Source: Plecoglossus altivelis
Taxonomy: Eukaryota > Chordata > Actinopteri > Osmeriformes > Plecoglossidae
DNA length: 64,000 nt
Direction of reading: 5' to 3'
Assembly: GCA_036571765.1 (NCBI GenBank)
Contig: BROE01000013.1
Location: 11,001,690-11,065,689, forward strand
Positions 12,401-27,000 of the stretch are shown one piece after another. Each line of letters opens with the position of its first letter. Within the stretch, counting starts at the first letter, position 1. Position numbers and translations under genes: made by a program. The notes beneath the pieces were generated by a model. The model was given only the letters and a program-made list of their open reading frames with translations, did not search any database and had not been told where the DNA came from.

Positions 12401-15400
12401 ATGTTTCACTTTATCTTTCATTTTGTATTTCATGGCAAATGCCTCTGTCTCTGTTACACAGTCCTCAACTGTGTGTCTTGAAGACTTGAGTAAGACATTT
12501 ACCTTGTAGCGTAATAGTCATACTGAAGGTGGCTGGTCACGGAAAGCAACTTAAACATCGCATTTTCAAATAGTAGGTTAGTTTAAAACTATAAGATTGT
12601 GAAATATAAAGTGATGTCAGGAACTAGAACCTTTCAAGGACCTCCCTTTCTCCCTCCCTCACATTCTCACACTTTCTTCCTCACACTCTGTCACATATTC
12701 ATTTAGTACATTGCACAGTACATTGCACTGTGCCTTCATTCAGCATACTGCCACCAGTTCACTTGAAGGGATGTGATCTGCCCTTGCCTCCCCCTGTCTT
12801 TGTCAGCATCATGAGTTGTTGAGCAGAATGCCAGCTTTATCGGGCATAGATGACAATCCCCTCAACATCCCTTAATGGAGAAACAGGGCCAAGAGGCAGA
12901 AAGGAAGGCAGAAGATAACATTCGTCTTAGTCCACCAGTGGCAGTCTACTGAACTCAAACACAGGGTAATGCCATTCAACTGGATGGTAAGTGTGCTTAG
13001 AGGACAAACTATAGCGTTAAATACTATAATAAAATTACAGATATAAGCCTTCTTATATGGATAAGAATGGCTCAACTAAACTTCCAAATCACAATCCGAA
13101 GTAATAGTCATTATCTTTGGATGTGTGTACTTTATTGCATTGGGGTGTGGCAATAGGACTATGGATAAAAGGGTGTGTATGAAATAGGAGGCATACTGAG
13201 AGGTGTTGTCTACCATCATAGTTTGGGCAAGGCCCAAACGTTACACTGAAATCTTTATTACTTAAACAATTACATTTTATATCTGCATTGCTTCAGACTT
13301 TGTAGCAACAGTATGGGGATCTTTGTTAGGTTCAGTGTGACAATGCCACATGAACAATGCGAGGGGATGGTTTGTCGTTATTTGTGGGGAAACACCTTTA
13401 TGTTGGTCTTCAACAATACCTGTTGGCAAAGGTTTAATCACCCAACATCAGTATCTGTAAAAATTGACACAAATGCCATAATAATGCTTTGTGATTGCTG
13501 CATGATTTCTGAATAAACAGATTGACAAACAGGTATCCCTATTCTGAACATGTCCACAAACATTTGGTCCTAAAGTGCATAGTTATGTCAGTGTTTTGGA
13601 TGCCAAGATTGACCTTGCTTTACAGAAACTGATGTTATCCACAGCCCCCCACCTTTCTGGCATTGTGTTTTAGCCAATGGGGTAAAGGTATGGCATGGCT
13701 TAAACACAAGAGACAATACGGAGAGAAGCAGGTTCATCTCTTTGATGCAGTCTCTTAATTAGGATTGATGCTTTAATTGTGAAATGAAATTAACCTTGTG
13801 GGCAATGCTCCTCCGTAATAGAAGTATTAAAAAACCTATTAGGGTGAATTCAGATGGAAAATGAAGCCACTGATCTTTCTCTGGCATACAGTAAAGACCA
13901 GTGACCTGTCAGTGCTCTTCCCTGAAGACCACTTATTGCATGCATTTTGACTTCAATCTAGTGAATTTTCCCCTTTTTCAAAAAACTATTTTTTTCCATC
14001 GGATGAGGTCATCTCTGGTAAACAAGCTGGAAACCATAACTGCACTAATTCAGCTACTATATGGCAGGCAGAAAACACATCACTACTGTGATCTAAATGG
14101 TATGTTTGGTATGTTTTGTGTAAATCGAGTGCGCTGATGTTGTGGTGTGCTAATTAGACTAGTCTTCAATATATTGTCTGATTCTTGAACCAGAGACTGT
14201 GTAAGTAAACCATTGAGTAGTAGGCTAAATATTTTATATAGAACTACACTTGTTTTTAAAATAGTTTTAATCAGTTTTATCTCCAAGCACTAGCCCCTCT
14301 TCCACCTTCATGTAGAACATGCCCCGTTAAAGTATTTCAGGAAGACAAATAACACAGACCAGTGGTTTTACCCTATAGAACTATGTTAAATTCTAATTTT
14401 CCAACCCAATTCCCTTTAATTGATTTTGGAACGAATACTAACTTCCAACCCAACAACATGTTATTTTATTACAGTTTTCACACTTGCTCTCCAAAAGCCT
14501 CACATTTTCTTTGAGGAATTACAACGGTGAACATATGGGCTTTTTATTGGATGATAATTGCCTTTTGCAGTGTTCGTCCATTAAGTCCAACCAACACACT
14601 GAATACAAGTTTTTCCCAAACATTTAACGCTGTAACCTACCAAAGTTTTGAAAGATTTCGCATGACTCTAAAGTTTTTTGGGCTATACTCAATAGAAATG
14701 ATTTTATGACAAATTTGTTGTCAAATTGTGGGCGGGCCATTGATAATAAATTGCACATTTGGAGGCATTGCAGTCTCTTGTTAATTTTGACAGGTTTGTA
14801 AATGCTCAATAAATGCTAGTTGCATTTATTGATTGACAAGATCCCAAGTCATTAATGGGTCTTTAACCATTTCCATAGAATGTTGCAAGACAGCTGCAAT
14901 GCTAACATGCTGCCACACCTTAGACCACATGAAGCTGAACTGTAAAAAAGCTCAGGGTCCAACACATCTGATCAATAGCATATGACAAGAGATCAAAGCA
15001 ACCAGGAAGTGGTTGCTGAGCTCTGATGCACTCTGGTATTCACAGTGTGTCAAAAGCAAAGTCATTATATGCACTTCACCAGACTCAGGTTCCCCTCTCA
15101 GCTCCATGAGAGCTTTACCAGGCTGCCATTTTCAATATCATGCCCCGAGGCAGTGCTGATGCTGTGAAATGTGCTGTGAAAGTGCTTGAGAGAATCCCCC
15201 AACTCTTGCATTCAATAGCATTTTCACTTAGATGTCTAAACTGAGTAGAATCAACATGGATGGAATTCATTTTGACAAAAAGAAATTGAATGGCTTAAAA
15301 TATGCTTTGAGGATATTAGCACTGACATTTGGTATTAATTAAATTTTGCCTACACTTCACATGGATGATCATTTTTGTCCTCAATAAGAGTGCACATACC

Positions 15401-15416
15401 TGAAAGATTATATTAG

Positions 15417-15441
15417 AAAAAGGTCAAATTAATTGACCTTT
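15417..15441. repeat. Inverted repeat with nuclear-receptor-like half sites
   Basis: An AGGTCA half site at 15421-15426 faces TGACCT at 15434-15439 across 7 bp (AATTAAT), with flanking A and T runs extending the symmetry. AGGTCA is the core half site bound by many nuclear receptors, but a spacing of 7 in inverted orientation is not a classical response element. It may be chance. Confidence 0.25.
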
Positions 15442-18400
15442 TCATGTATTAGTCTGTTATTTGTAAATGTTTGAATTGGCTAACAGATGGTTTATGTAGG
15501 TGAGGTTTATGATGTATGTTCCACTGAATGCAATTTAAATATGTATTGACAAACTTTCGTTTGATTTTACCCATCATAAATCACTTTTGTCCTAATACAA
15601 TAAGGTTTGAGAGAATGTTAAGATTAAGTTTCTTTATTAGTTATGTCACATCCACAGCCAGCATAAAATTGCAGCCTTTCAAAAAAAGTAAAATGGTTTA
15701 GCAAGAATTAAGTTATTTCATCATGCGAGGCTATGTGATTTTTAGATAGTAACACATCCCAGCCTTTTAAGAGTGGAATTTCAAATTGACTCAGACCAGC
15801 GCATCCCCTGATGTGACTAACCAAATAACTCAAGATGCACATCATTAATTCATGAGTGTGGAGGGTGGCAGTTGAGACCTTGAAAGAGTGTAATTAAGCT
15901 TATAGAGCTCTTTCCATGCAGTAAACTATGCTTAGAGTGAGGCACCGTGGGATTTAAAATAGTTCTACAAAAGCATAGACAGTCGTTTTAGGATTATTGC
16001 AGTCCACAGCCCACGTAAAACTCCAGTCCATTCACTCTGAGCTTCGAACAGTTCACGCTGGGCAGGTCAAACATTTGTCTCCAGGGGAGAGAAAATCGTC
16101 CCTATGCCTGTTTTTAGGAATGACCTCTTAGAAGATACACTGTTTACTTAAGTCCATTTTATACATACGTGCCTTCATATATTTGGCCCCTGATCCCAAT
16201 TGTCGATCAGGTTCATGAATTCAGAATACAGTGTGACATGGAACTCACAGGGTTATGATTAGTAGAATCCAAACTGTTGCTGGAACTCTAACTACGGTTG
16301 GACATATAGATTAAGCCATGCAATATACTACAATATACATTTGTTGAAGTTGTAAACTATTGCCTGAAATATAAACATTTTTTATTTTGATTACTTACTC
16401 TTACAGTTTTATGAAACAAGACTGAAAAATACTATGTCGTAAACAAACATCTTCACCAAGATGTGCAAAGGTCTAATACTTTTCCCCAAAAGCTGTACAA
16501 AATGACATGATCAAAGGCAAGTTAAATTGCTGGATATTAATAGAATAGATTATAGGTGAATATTTTCATGACTCAGACGCCAGCATTTCCAGTCCAACGT
16601 AATCTCCAATGGAATGAGGATTTGAGGCTGGTCAGAGCAAAGGGATGACTGATTTAGTGGCATTAACAGGCTTTTACAATAAGTCCAGGCTTATTACATG
16701 TCAAACACAAAGGGCTGAATAGATTTCGAAGGCAAGCTGAGTCAATGTGGCGTCAAACATGTCATTCAGACCTGTCCCATTACTTTTCAGAACTACTGAG
16801 GTGTTGTGGATCACACTAAGACAATTAAGAAACCAGCTATGGATGTAAAATACTAAGGTAATTATCTGAAGTCCAAAAAAGGAGGACCGTTGACTTGCTG
16901 GTCTCCAAAAGGCAGTATAAATTTAACCTAAGGTCCCTGGGGAAGCAGAAACAGAGACATACAGGCAATTTCTTTTGCAGTGACTTTACAGGAGAAAGCG
17001 TTGGGTGTGGGGCAGCACTTAGTTGCTAACACAGATACAGGACCGCTTTCAAGCACTCTTCACTGTCATCACTTTTAGCCACAGAAGTTCTTTGAACCCC
17101 CTTTGATGCAGTCGCAATACATATTTAAAATGCATTGTGCAAGACACGGTCATGCCAACTTGACAGTGAACACAAAGAAGAAAAGATGGCTGAGAATGTG
17201 TTTGATGGCAGTCAGAGAAAGGAGGAGGAAAGGTAGGATGTAGAAGCAAAGAGGAAGGAAGAGCGACTCACTGTGACATTGTGTACCTGTCAACACATAA
17301 GATACATTCTGGTCAGTCTGGAGGTAATTATTGAGGTAATATTTGAAAACTAATGTTGATCATTTTGGTTCATCCTCTAACAATCAAAAATAAAAACTGC
17401 GTTTCTAGTTGATCTTATCAAAACTCTTTGAGGGCATGAGGGATGGTAGACCTTGCAGAGGTAACATGAAATTGCAGATAAATGAAAACCAGTGTTCAAA
17501 GTGTTTGAGGAGTTCCTCAAAAAATGTTTGTTGGAGTGAGACAGTTTAACAGGATCTGTTTGTGTGTTGCCTACTTCATTACTGGCACTGTGCATCTGTT
17601 GTTCCAGGAATACGTATTTGTGTGTTTCACTGACAACTTCATCGTTGACTGCATCATGGGCACTGTGCACAAGTTCACATCAAGGCCAGTATATGCTGTA
17701 TAGGATTGCTGTACGGAGGGTAGATGTCCGACTTCATTTTGTCTATTTACTTGTAGTCCGAAATCCTTTTTGTTAGCATAATCGGTTAAGACTCAAAAAT
17801 TCGATTCCAGATGGTATGTGACCATTAATTCATTGATGGCACAAGGCTGTTGAAAACACATCAGTCATAAATTGATCCAACAGTCAAAGAGGTGGTGCGA
17901 AAAGAAGAACATATTGATTGCTCACAAAACCTTGACTACGAGGAGTGCATTCCCAAGGGGCAAGCCCACACATTGGTTTGGAATGCATTTTTGATTAGAC
18001 TTAGTCTGCCTTTGTTCAAAGTCATAATTTATTGGTCAGGCAAGTGAATGAAAATTGTCCTTGACTCAATGCATCTATGTATATTGCAAGTATGAATTTA
18101 TCTCACAAATGGGCTTTTACAGATTGTTGTAACCTGATCAATGTGATAGTAATGAGAGTTTATTTCTATGGCACATGTCATACGAGTACTGCAGTTTGAG
18201 GGGCTTTAAATAAAATCAATGAAAACAATAATACATGTAATAAAAGTAATTAACTCTCCTGAGATAGAAGTAGTAAAGTGCTTTGGAAAAGATACGTTTG
18301 TAAATTTATTTACTTTCAAACTGCCGTAAACATTTGTTAAAAATGTATTTTTGAAAAAAGCTTTGAAATCAACTTTTAATATTTGGTGCATTTTTCTATC

Positions 18401-18638
18401 AAACTATCATGGCTACATCATATATTAATCTGAATATACTATTTCCAAGAGTCTGTACCCTCCAAATAGATGCGTTCACACAGCTCAGACTAATTTATCA
18501 TTTAAAAAGTTTGACATCATCTGCCAAACTTTTCTTTAGACGGACAATGACCCAGTGGATCAGGTCTAGATCCCCATATTTATTAGTTCCATCCTTTGGC
18601 TGGTACCACAACCATTTCACGGAAGAAGCTTAATAGGG

Positions 18639-18655
18639 GATCAAAGGCTTTGATC
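18639..18655. promoter_or_regulatory. Palindromic TCF/LEF-like site pair
   Basis: GATCAAAG at 18639-18646 and CTTTGATC at 18648-18655 form a perfect inverted repeat around one central base. CTTTGATC matches the core bound by TCF/LEF factors of Wnt signalling. The site is isolated in gene-poor DNA with no cluster of further sites, so function is uncertain. Confidence 0.2.
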
Positions 18656-21600
18656 AGAAGAATAGAGGCTCCACATTCGTTTGATAGATGTACAGTCTCT
18701 GGAGATGCAAGGATTACTTGCAGTGAAATGAAAACCCCCACCTCAGTAAACCAGATCTTCTCTATTGTGCATGTTAATTAAGAAGAGTCATACATTTTTA
18801 TAAAAAACCTTTTTGTAAATGGCCAAAAGTAAAAAAGACTGATACTTAGGATATAATTTTCTGTTTTCTTTTCAGGAATCCCTAAAATCCACAGTAATTC
18901 TCTTAAAAATGCAGGTGAGTTATTGAGACAGGTAGTCTAGGGTTAATACTTGTTTAGGGTCACTAAGGCTTCAACACATATGGAAATAATGTCTCATAGG
19001 AAAGTTCGTTCTCATTTTCATTTTTCATAAAGTGCTTTCAGAATTCACTGGTATGGAACCGTAAAGAAATACAAGATGACAGCCTGCAGCATGTTAGGTG
19101 TTATTCTCCCCTCCAGGCAACTGTGTGGGTCACAATGCTAGTCTGTGTGGATTCATTATGCTGTAGCTGCAGGCTGGTGAAGACATCTTTGAGGCGAAAA
19201 CGATTATCAAGTCATAATGGTGGTGCTATGCAGAATTGTGTCTGCTAGGACAGGTAGATTCCTGATTGTTAGAACATCTAGACACTATTCAAGCTAGCAA
19301 TGAAGAATTCCAAAGACTAAGATGCTCCTAATAACCTCCATTTAAAAGTGTGACAGTGTTTACATCACTTGCCAGAATGCAGCATTAACTTACAGGCTTA
19401 ACAGCCACTACAAATACAGCAAGAAATAGCTAAAGACAAATGAGCTCAGTAAATCTAAATTTATATATCTCTTGACAAGCCACACTAGAGTGCATTTCAT
19501 GTGTTATTGCTACAATCATTACAAACTATTGTCCTTTTAAGGTAAATAATTATATATAATTTAGAAACAGGAGTACTGGAACACAAGTTAAAGACACTGG
19601 ATACAAGTTAAAGGAATTAGCTATTGTGAGGTACCTGGATGTAAAACTTTCCAAAAGCCCTATTTTAGGTACGAACTATCAGTATTCTGCTGGCAGGGAG
19701 AATCCGTGGCCTGCATGCTAGCTATTAGGGAGGGGGTTAGTCGGGAAATGGCAGTAGGTATGACTCTTAGGTTAATCATTGAATGATGTGCCCTTGGAGA
19801 ATGTTGTGGCGATTACTTGGGAGCAGTTATCACATCTTGAAATCAGAAGATGGACTTGTAGTGTGAGTAACTCTTGTGGCACAATTCACCCCACTGGGAA
19901 TGTGAGGTTAAAGATGTCCGTAGTTCTTGAATGTTTTATATTAAATGTCGCTGGTGTTTGACCCTCCTGCAAACAGTTAGATCCTCATTCCAGCACTTCT
20001 GTCAGTCTTCCAACCCAATTACTAGAGACAAATGGGTCTTCAGCAATCTGTGAGGCTGCTTTACTGGCAATGAAGAACAGAGGGCAAAGACTGCATACAG
20101 TTGGGTTGTGAAATTGAAGGAGAGAAGATGGTACAAAGACAGCAGATAGTAGATGATTACACAAGTAAAATATGTATTATTTGTGTTACATAAAAGATAA
20201 GAAAAAGACCAATTCCAGCCACAATACAATTTGTAAAATCAAATGACTATTGCATTAGTGATTGACATTTATGATGACTGATTCTTCAATTCCATCCTAT
20301 AAGATCATTCATCCTGTTCATTACTTAAAAAATATTAACAATTGTATCAACGTTGACATGATGTGCAGTAGAGACACTTGCATGTTTTTTGTGTCAAAGG
20401 ACTTAATATGACAGCTATGCAAAATAAAGAAAATACACAAAGGTTTTGCAATCCAAGCAATTCAACGGATTGTGTTTGACGTTCCTTCAGATTTCAGAGT
20501 AATGCCATTTGTGCTGTGATTTATTAATCATTTACTGGATGGATTAGAGGACATTTTGCAGTGAGAAATGTGACCATTAAAGACTGGAAATATGCTTGTT
20601 CTTGGGTCATTTGTATTTCAGTCAGTGGATGAAGGACAGAGGAAAGTTATTGGGGCACTAAAAGCATTCTCTGAAACATTTTGTTGCATAGCCACACTTT
20701 AGAAACAGTTACTGCTATACTAGAATGATACCCTTCAACTCAGGTTTAAAGTGCTATTGTCAGTGAGCCTTCTCTTCGGTATCTTTGATTTTGAAACTGT
20801 GGATTGGGAGACACTCTGCTCCCACCCTCCCACTCTGCTCCCTCTTATTTGCTAACACTTGGGTTGCTGGATGAAATCTTTGCTTTGGTTCTCACACCTC
20901 ATTGTGTTATGTTTTGTTGTATCAGTGGTCAAACTGTATAATCATAACAGCTGTATTGTATCTCCAGATGTGGTCTTATTGGTTGTTTCTACATGTAATC
21001 ATCAGGTGTAAAAGGAAATGTGGAGCGTTATTGTGGATTTCCTCTTCAATTCCTTTATCTCTTTTGCACTCTTCTTGATTTTTCTCCATTTCCAATTTAC
21101 AATGATCTTAGCAGAGTAGATAGATATTTGAATTCCAGGATTTGTTCTTATTCTTTGGCTTCAACGTTGTGCAATGTTGTTTAATATAAATTAAATTCAA
21201 CTTTGTTTATACCCTTCTTTATTCAAATGTAATGCATAGAGTCAACTACATATTTGATTAATATTAATATACCATGTCCAGTTCCCCTCCTTTCCATTAC
21301 ATCTATGTACATGATTTTGTTTCTTTGGTCGATGTGAACCCCCTAAAAAACCTTAAGGAGATGCTTGTCAACCATCTTATTTACACATATGCTCAAGTAG
21401 GCAATGACATGCAATTCATCACCAATGCAATCAATTAGAGGTACTTCATGCAAGATCTGAAAACACCAAATACGTTCCCATCCTTTCTCATTGGCATTAA
21501 TATGGAAAAATATATCATTATGAGACAACCCTTGCACAAAATGCACATTATCAGCTAAATTCCTCTGCAATTCTTCTTACATCTGACTCTGCATCCCTTA

Positions 21601-23967
21601 TACAGATTTTCCTCCTGCAGATCAATCTCAACCAGAGAGAGAAGGTTTTCTGTTAAAACGTCATAGTTTTGGCAGACTTCTCATTAGAGAAAGGATAGAT
21701 TTAATACTACTGTGTCCCCTAGTGCTTATTAAATCTGCCGAGTTTGAGGTAATGGATCTTTAAAATTCTACTGCAGCTCCTGTGATCTCCTCTACTCCTC
21801 CCATTGGACTGTGTTTCCTTGCACCATGTTTATTACAGGATGATTCGGGCTTGGAGAGAGGGAGAGGGAGAGATTTCCAATAGATTACGTGTTTATAATA
21901 TTAACTAAGAAACATGTATTCCCAGAAAAGAAGCTGCAGTTGCCAGAAATGCTGATGATTTCAAAAAGCAGCAGAGGGGGGATTAGAGGAGAATTGAAAT
22001 GCCAGATCACAGTTCCTCGTCACAGTCAATAGCACCTTATTGCGGCTTCATACTGGAAAAAAGTGAGGCAACTAGTGAAGAGAACTTTTTGTCTTTGGGG
22101 TAGCGAAAAAAGTTGTTAAATCTATAGTTGTCACATTTGATGTTCCTATTGATTTATGGGACTGGCAGACTAACGGCTGTCAGCTTCAAGGGATCTCATT
22201 GTTTAGCTATGCAAATCTTTCTTCTAATCCCACAGAAGGTTTCAGCGTATTCTGCTTCTCGCTAACTTCCGTCTTGACTTGGCATGCCAGCACGTGTGAG
22301 ATGATTAGAGTATCGAACCTGGATACTTCTCAAAAACCCTTCCTCGTCTCAAGAAACTTCTTCAGGGTTGCAGTTTTTATTCACAAAAGTGCAAACACAG
22401 TTTACTGAGAAGCTATTACGGCTTTATTTTATCATCCAAATTGATTCCAACTGAAAGAACATTTACAGGCAGACAAATGGGAAATAAAAAAGGGTATGTG
22501 CGTAAGCAGTAATTACAGGGTTGGGGTCGAGTTATCTGAGTTGAAAGGTTGTGAAAGAGCTGTTAAAAAGATTATTACTTTTTAAACTTTCATTAAAAAA
22601 AATATATTAATCATCCCCACATTTTCTATCGTCTCATATTAAAAAGTGGATCATGGAATGTTGGATCATTATGTCTATTAGATTTGTCCTTAATTGTCGT
22701 CCTAAGACAATTTATCTTGAAGTTCATGTTACAAAAAGATGAATGTAGTTTATCTTTGAAAAAGTCAGGTGCCTGGAGTACCGGGGATCATGGCAACTAG
22801 CTCAGTACCACTGGGACACAAGATGTGGTCTGATTAACTTCTGACTGGGTTGCCTGGTTGAGACTTTACAAGGTTGAAACACCATCTAATTGAGCTCAAA
22901 TCCCACGAGATGTGTTCTAAAGCATCAACAAATGTATTTATCAAATCACTCTCTATGGGATGAACTAATCACATTTGCATATTTAAAAAGCATTTATCAA
23001 GTTTGCTCAAATCTGAACTGAACACCGCCACGGTCCCCTGCTTTTACTGTACATCCTCCAAAATGTAAAACATGTTGAATAGATGGATAGAACTCTTCAT
23101 CACTCTCTAATAAAATATTTTCCAGAATACCAAGTTTCTCTATAGGTTTTATCTTCATCATTTCAAATTCAGAGATGATTAGAAATAACTTGTACATGAA
23201 ATACAATTCAGTTTCCTTCTGGGTTGTACACATACAGTATTGTATATTGTTCGGAGCCAGTCTACGCCACAAGAAGCAGACTCGTTTATAGTTAAAAGAC
23301 TATCAATAAGCTTTATTTAAATTGCCAGAACCCATACACAAATATAAAAGTAAAATGCCTATTTACTCTATAGTATGTGCATCAGCAAGTTTAGTTAGAA
23401 TAACAAGGTCTATTGACTTGTTATATGGCTAGTGAATCTTACTGCCAGATATTACATTTTGTTTAGTTCATGTAAAAACTCTTCTTTTGATCCCATTGTG
23501 GAGCAGACATGAATGTACAAAATAGAACAATGGCTGGTAAAATTGGTTAGATGACTGGGTGCCATCTGAAAAGAGTATCATCCTCTGCATTGCGGGCTCC
23601 AAACAGCTCTGAGGGTCCTCTGTGCGCTCAGTTGTGGCAGATTTTAATCAGCTCCCTTCCTTGGCTGTGGCACGACACACACCATTGAGGCTCAGGGACC
23701 TGGGAGCAGCCAGTTACTAACACTGAAGATCTCTTAATGGCACAGAAACAGAGCTAATAATGCAGGACATCAATTACTGACACTGGAACGTGTCACCGAA
23801 GTCAGAGCTTCGATTGTGGTGTGCAACACCACAACACCCGCGGGCACCTCAATAATAGCTTTGTGCTTTTCAGAGGCCTTGTAAGAACAAAAAAACAGGT
23901 TTCTGCTTGAGGATCATGGTATGTGGTTTGCAGTACAGTAGCATGTGTTTATGCTGTTTCTCATTAT

Positions 23968-24015
23968 GTGGTGAGAGAGGTTATGTGTGTAGTGGTGAGA
24001 GAGGTTATGTGTGTT
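23968..24015 (+). repeat. Two-copy 24-bp tandem repeat
   Basis: A 24-bp unit (gtggtgagagaggttatgtg followed by tgta) occupies 23968-23991 and is repeated at 23992-24015 with one difference at the end. It is a short minisatellite seed of no evident function. Confidence 0.8.
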
Positions 24016-27000
24016 GTTTTACACTGACCAAGGTTACCCACGTACCAGCTGTATCAAGGATGAAATGATAAGGGTAAACATTTCAGTTGAGAAAACAAAG
24101 ATGCATAAAACTGTATTATTTGACTTGCAGCTTTACAAAGTATGTTCAAAGTCATGTGTTACAGGATGTTAAGCAGTCAACCACAAAGCAAAGAAGTGAA
24201 CAAACAAACAGTAGAGTTTGTCAATTGAAACTGCCCACCACAGGGAAAATGAGGTTTGGTAAAGTCTACACAAGTAGGATGCTTGCCATCTGCCTCTGCT
24301 TTGTGAACAACAACTTGCTCTGCACTCGGGTCTTATCCCCAAGAGACTGTCCACACAGGTCTTTTCCACAGAAGATGTGCTTTCAAATCTCCCTGTAGTA
24401 GTCATTACTGTTAATTTACTTTGCGCTTCAATGTAGGATCTTTCTACCAAAGGGTACTTGTCTGCAGCCCTTTCTCAAGCAAAACAGGCAGTTTCATCCT
24501 CACCATAAATCTGGCTAAAACAGACCAGTTGTAGACTTTCATTCAGGATAACAGAAGTGCTATGTTTAATTCCAGTGTTTACTGTGGCTGGCTTAAAGGT
24601 TGCCAGTATTCTTATGTAATGTCCATCCACCCCATGTCCATCCCCCCTTTACTTAAAAGATGATTTGCGGAAATTGTTTGATCGGAGAAAAAAGTCACTT
24701 GCTCATGCATGTCAGGTCCAGTAAAGGTGCACACCTCAGTAACTGCAAGTTAGCCAAAGGTGAGAACTGATGAGACCAAACTGTTAAGAGAGTTTGTAGA
24801 GTTCCATGAAATACATTGTGACCATGTGGCATTAGACCAATAATTGAGCCTGAGCAAATTATTCTCCCATAATCAACTGCATATTTCAACTGCATATCTG
24901 CTGATGAAACATTCAATAATAAGCCTTTTACATGCTTTGTGCACATTCATACTAAGTTAGCAAGGTGCTTTCCTCTCTCCCAGCCTTTGTGAACACAATG
25001 GGGCAAGTCAATACCACATTACATTAAAATGATTAAATCCATTGTAATGTTATCAATATAAAATACTGTGGAGTGTGTGTCAAGACACTGTGCAACATGA
25101 TCAATTAATGTAAACCTTGCGTTTTACTGTTCCATGGTGTGAGCCGCACAGCATCTTTACATCACTATTATGTTTGTTAAAGACCTGTTGTCTTCCAGAG
25201 CCTGTGCATATTAAACACCTTTAAAAAGGTGGTAGTGGAACTGTAGTAGTGCCTCACAAAATATTCTCCAGAGAACATGCATGGCTCTGCTATGACTCAA
25301 GATACTTGTAAGTGCACAACTAAGCACAGAAAACTGGTCCATTTTGTAAATTTAATGTAACACTGCATTGATTTTGCCATTTTGTAATACTGCTAAGTAA
25401 CAATCCACAATTTGTCACTTAAAATGTATAGGAATAGAATTTACATGGAATCATTTGGAGATGATTGTTGAAATACTGAGCGTCCATAGAGATCATGTTG
25501 CCTACACACCGCATCTCAAAACTCGTATAGCATATGGCATGATTCTTCTATGTCACCACACATTTGCTGACCTTGGTTAGCCTGCCTGACTCCCATATAG
25601 AATTAGCATCTGTTCATTTCCACACCCCTCCCCAGTTGTCGTAACTCAACCGCCAAGTGAAATGTGGCGTGCTAAACCAGCCAGAGCTGCTTTAGCGAGC
25701 TGAGTTGTGCGGTTGTGTTGCTTTAGCTGACTGGCTGGTGGAGCTGGCTGGTGGCAGTAACGCTGACTCACTTAGCTGATCGATAGCTAATTCCCTTACA
25801 TAATCAAGGGGCCTCTGCAAAGGGAAAGCAGTAGAAGGTGTGATAATTGATTACTTTTGCTCTATATTTTCCCCAGTGAGTTCTCCTGGTGCGATAGTAT
25901 CCTCATTTTTCTTTGAGCTGTTCAAAGAGGTGCTGAGGTGGGCTCCTTACACACATCACATTTGGTTAGGGCCAAAATTGTAAAAAGAATATCCTCAAGC
26001 TTGTGTTATTCTTCTTTCAACTAAATTCCTATTTTCTGACTACAATGTTTTGTAGGTCTGTGTGTCTTTAGTCCCTTTCATAGTAGAGGTAGTTTAGAAC
26101 AACTTGATGAGTAATTCTTAGTAAGAAGTGGTAAGAAGATAGGGCTTCCTTTCAGATCATGGTTTGAACCTTACCTCAAGCCACCTGCTGTTTTTGTGTC
26201 AGAGCTAGGCCTTATTGTTGGTGCTCCATGTTGCACAAATCTCTGCACCAGGCAAGTCGAAACATCTTTGATTCAAAGAATCACAGTCAATCTAGAGGTA
26301 AGATGCTTTTTGTATGTGCTTAAACTATAAAGACTTTTGGTTTCTGTCCATTCATGGAAAAATGTCAAGAAGCTGATAATGGGCTAAGTGGTGATGCTGA
26401 GAAAAGGTCACAGTAGGTGAGGAACAATACTGGTGATTTTGCCTGCCTTGCAGATCCATGCCATGTGGAGAAATGTTGAGTGCAAAATCGGAGAGGCAGA
26501 GGACAGTGTATTGCATCCTGTGAGTGGGTGAGGGTAGGGGGGAGGGGGAATGCTTTGGACACTGGGCCCATCTGTTGTTATTTATACGTACTTGTCCTCT
26601 TTTGTGTTCGACCCAAAATACATGGAATAGCTTTAAGGGAGGGCAAAGGATACTCATGTAACACGGGTAAGAGGATGTGGAGACAATCAAGACACCCAAA
26701 TAAGTGTGTTATTCCTAAGGAACCTGCAGGGTAGTGTAATTTCCTTTGCAAATGTGCATGTCTAAGTCAACGTTGTCTGGATCATGATGTGTTCCTGATA
26801 AGCTGCCAGAAAGGCAGTGAATAGAACATAATTTCTTGGCACAGAAATACTTTCTCTGTTCCAATAACTGTGTTTGGGTGTGTTTTTTTTACATGTGTGT
26901 ATGTGCCTGTAGCCCACTATCAGAAAGAAGTGCAAGAATTTATTAGGGGTGTTGACATCAATGGGAATACATTTAGTGAAATACAGATGCCAGTTGCGTA

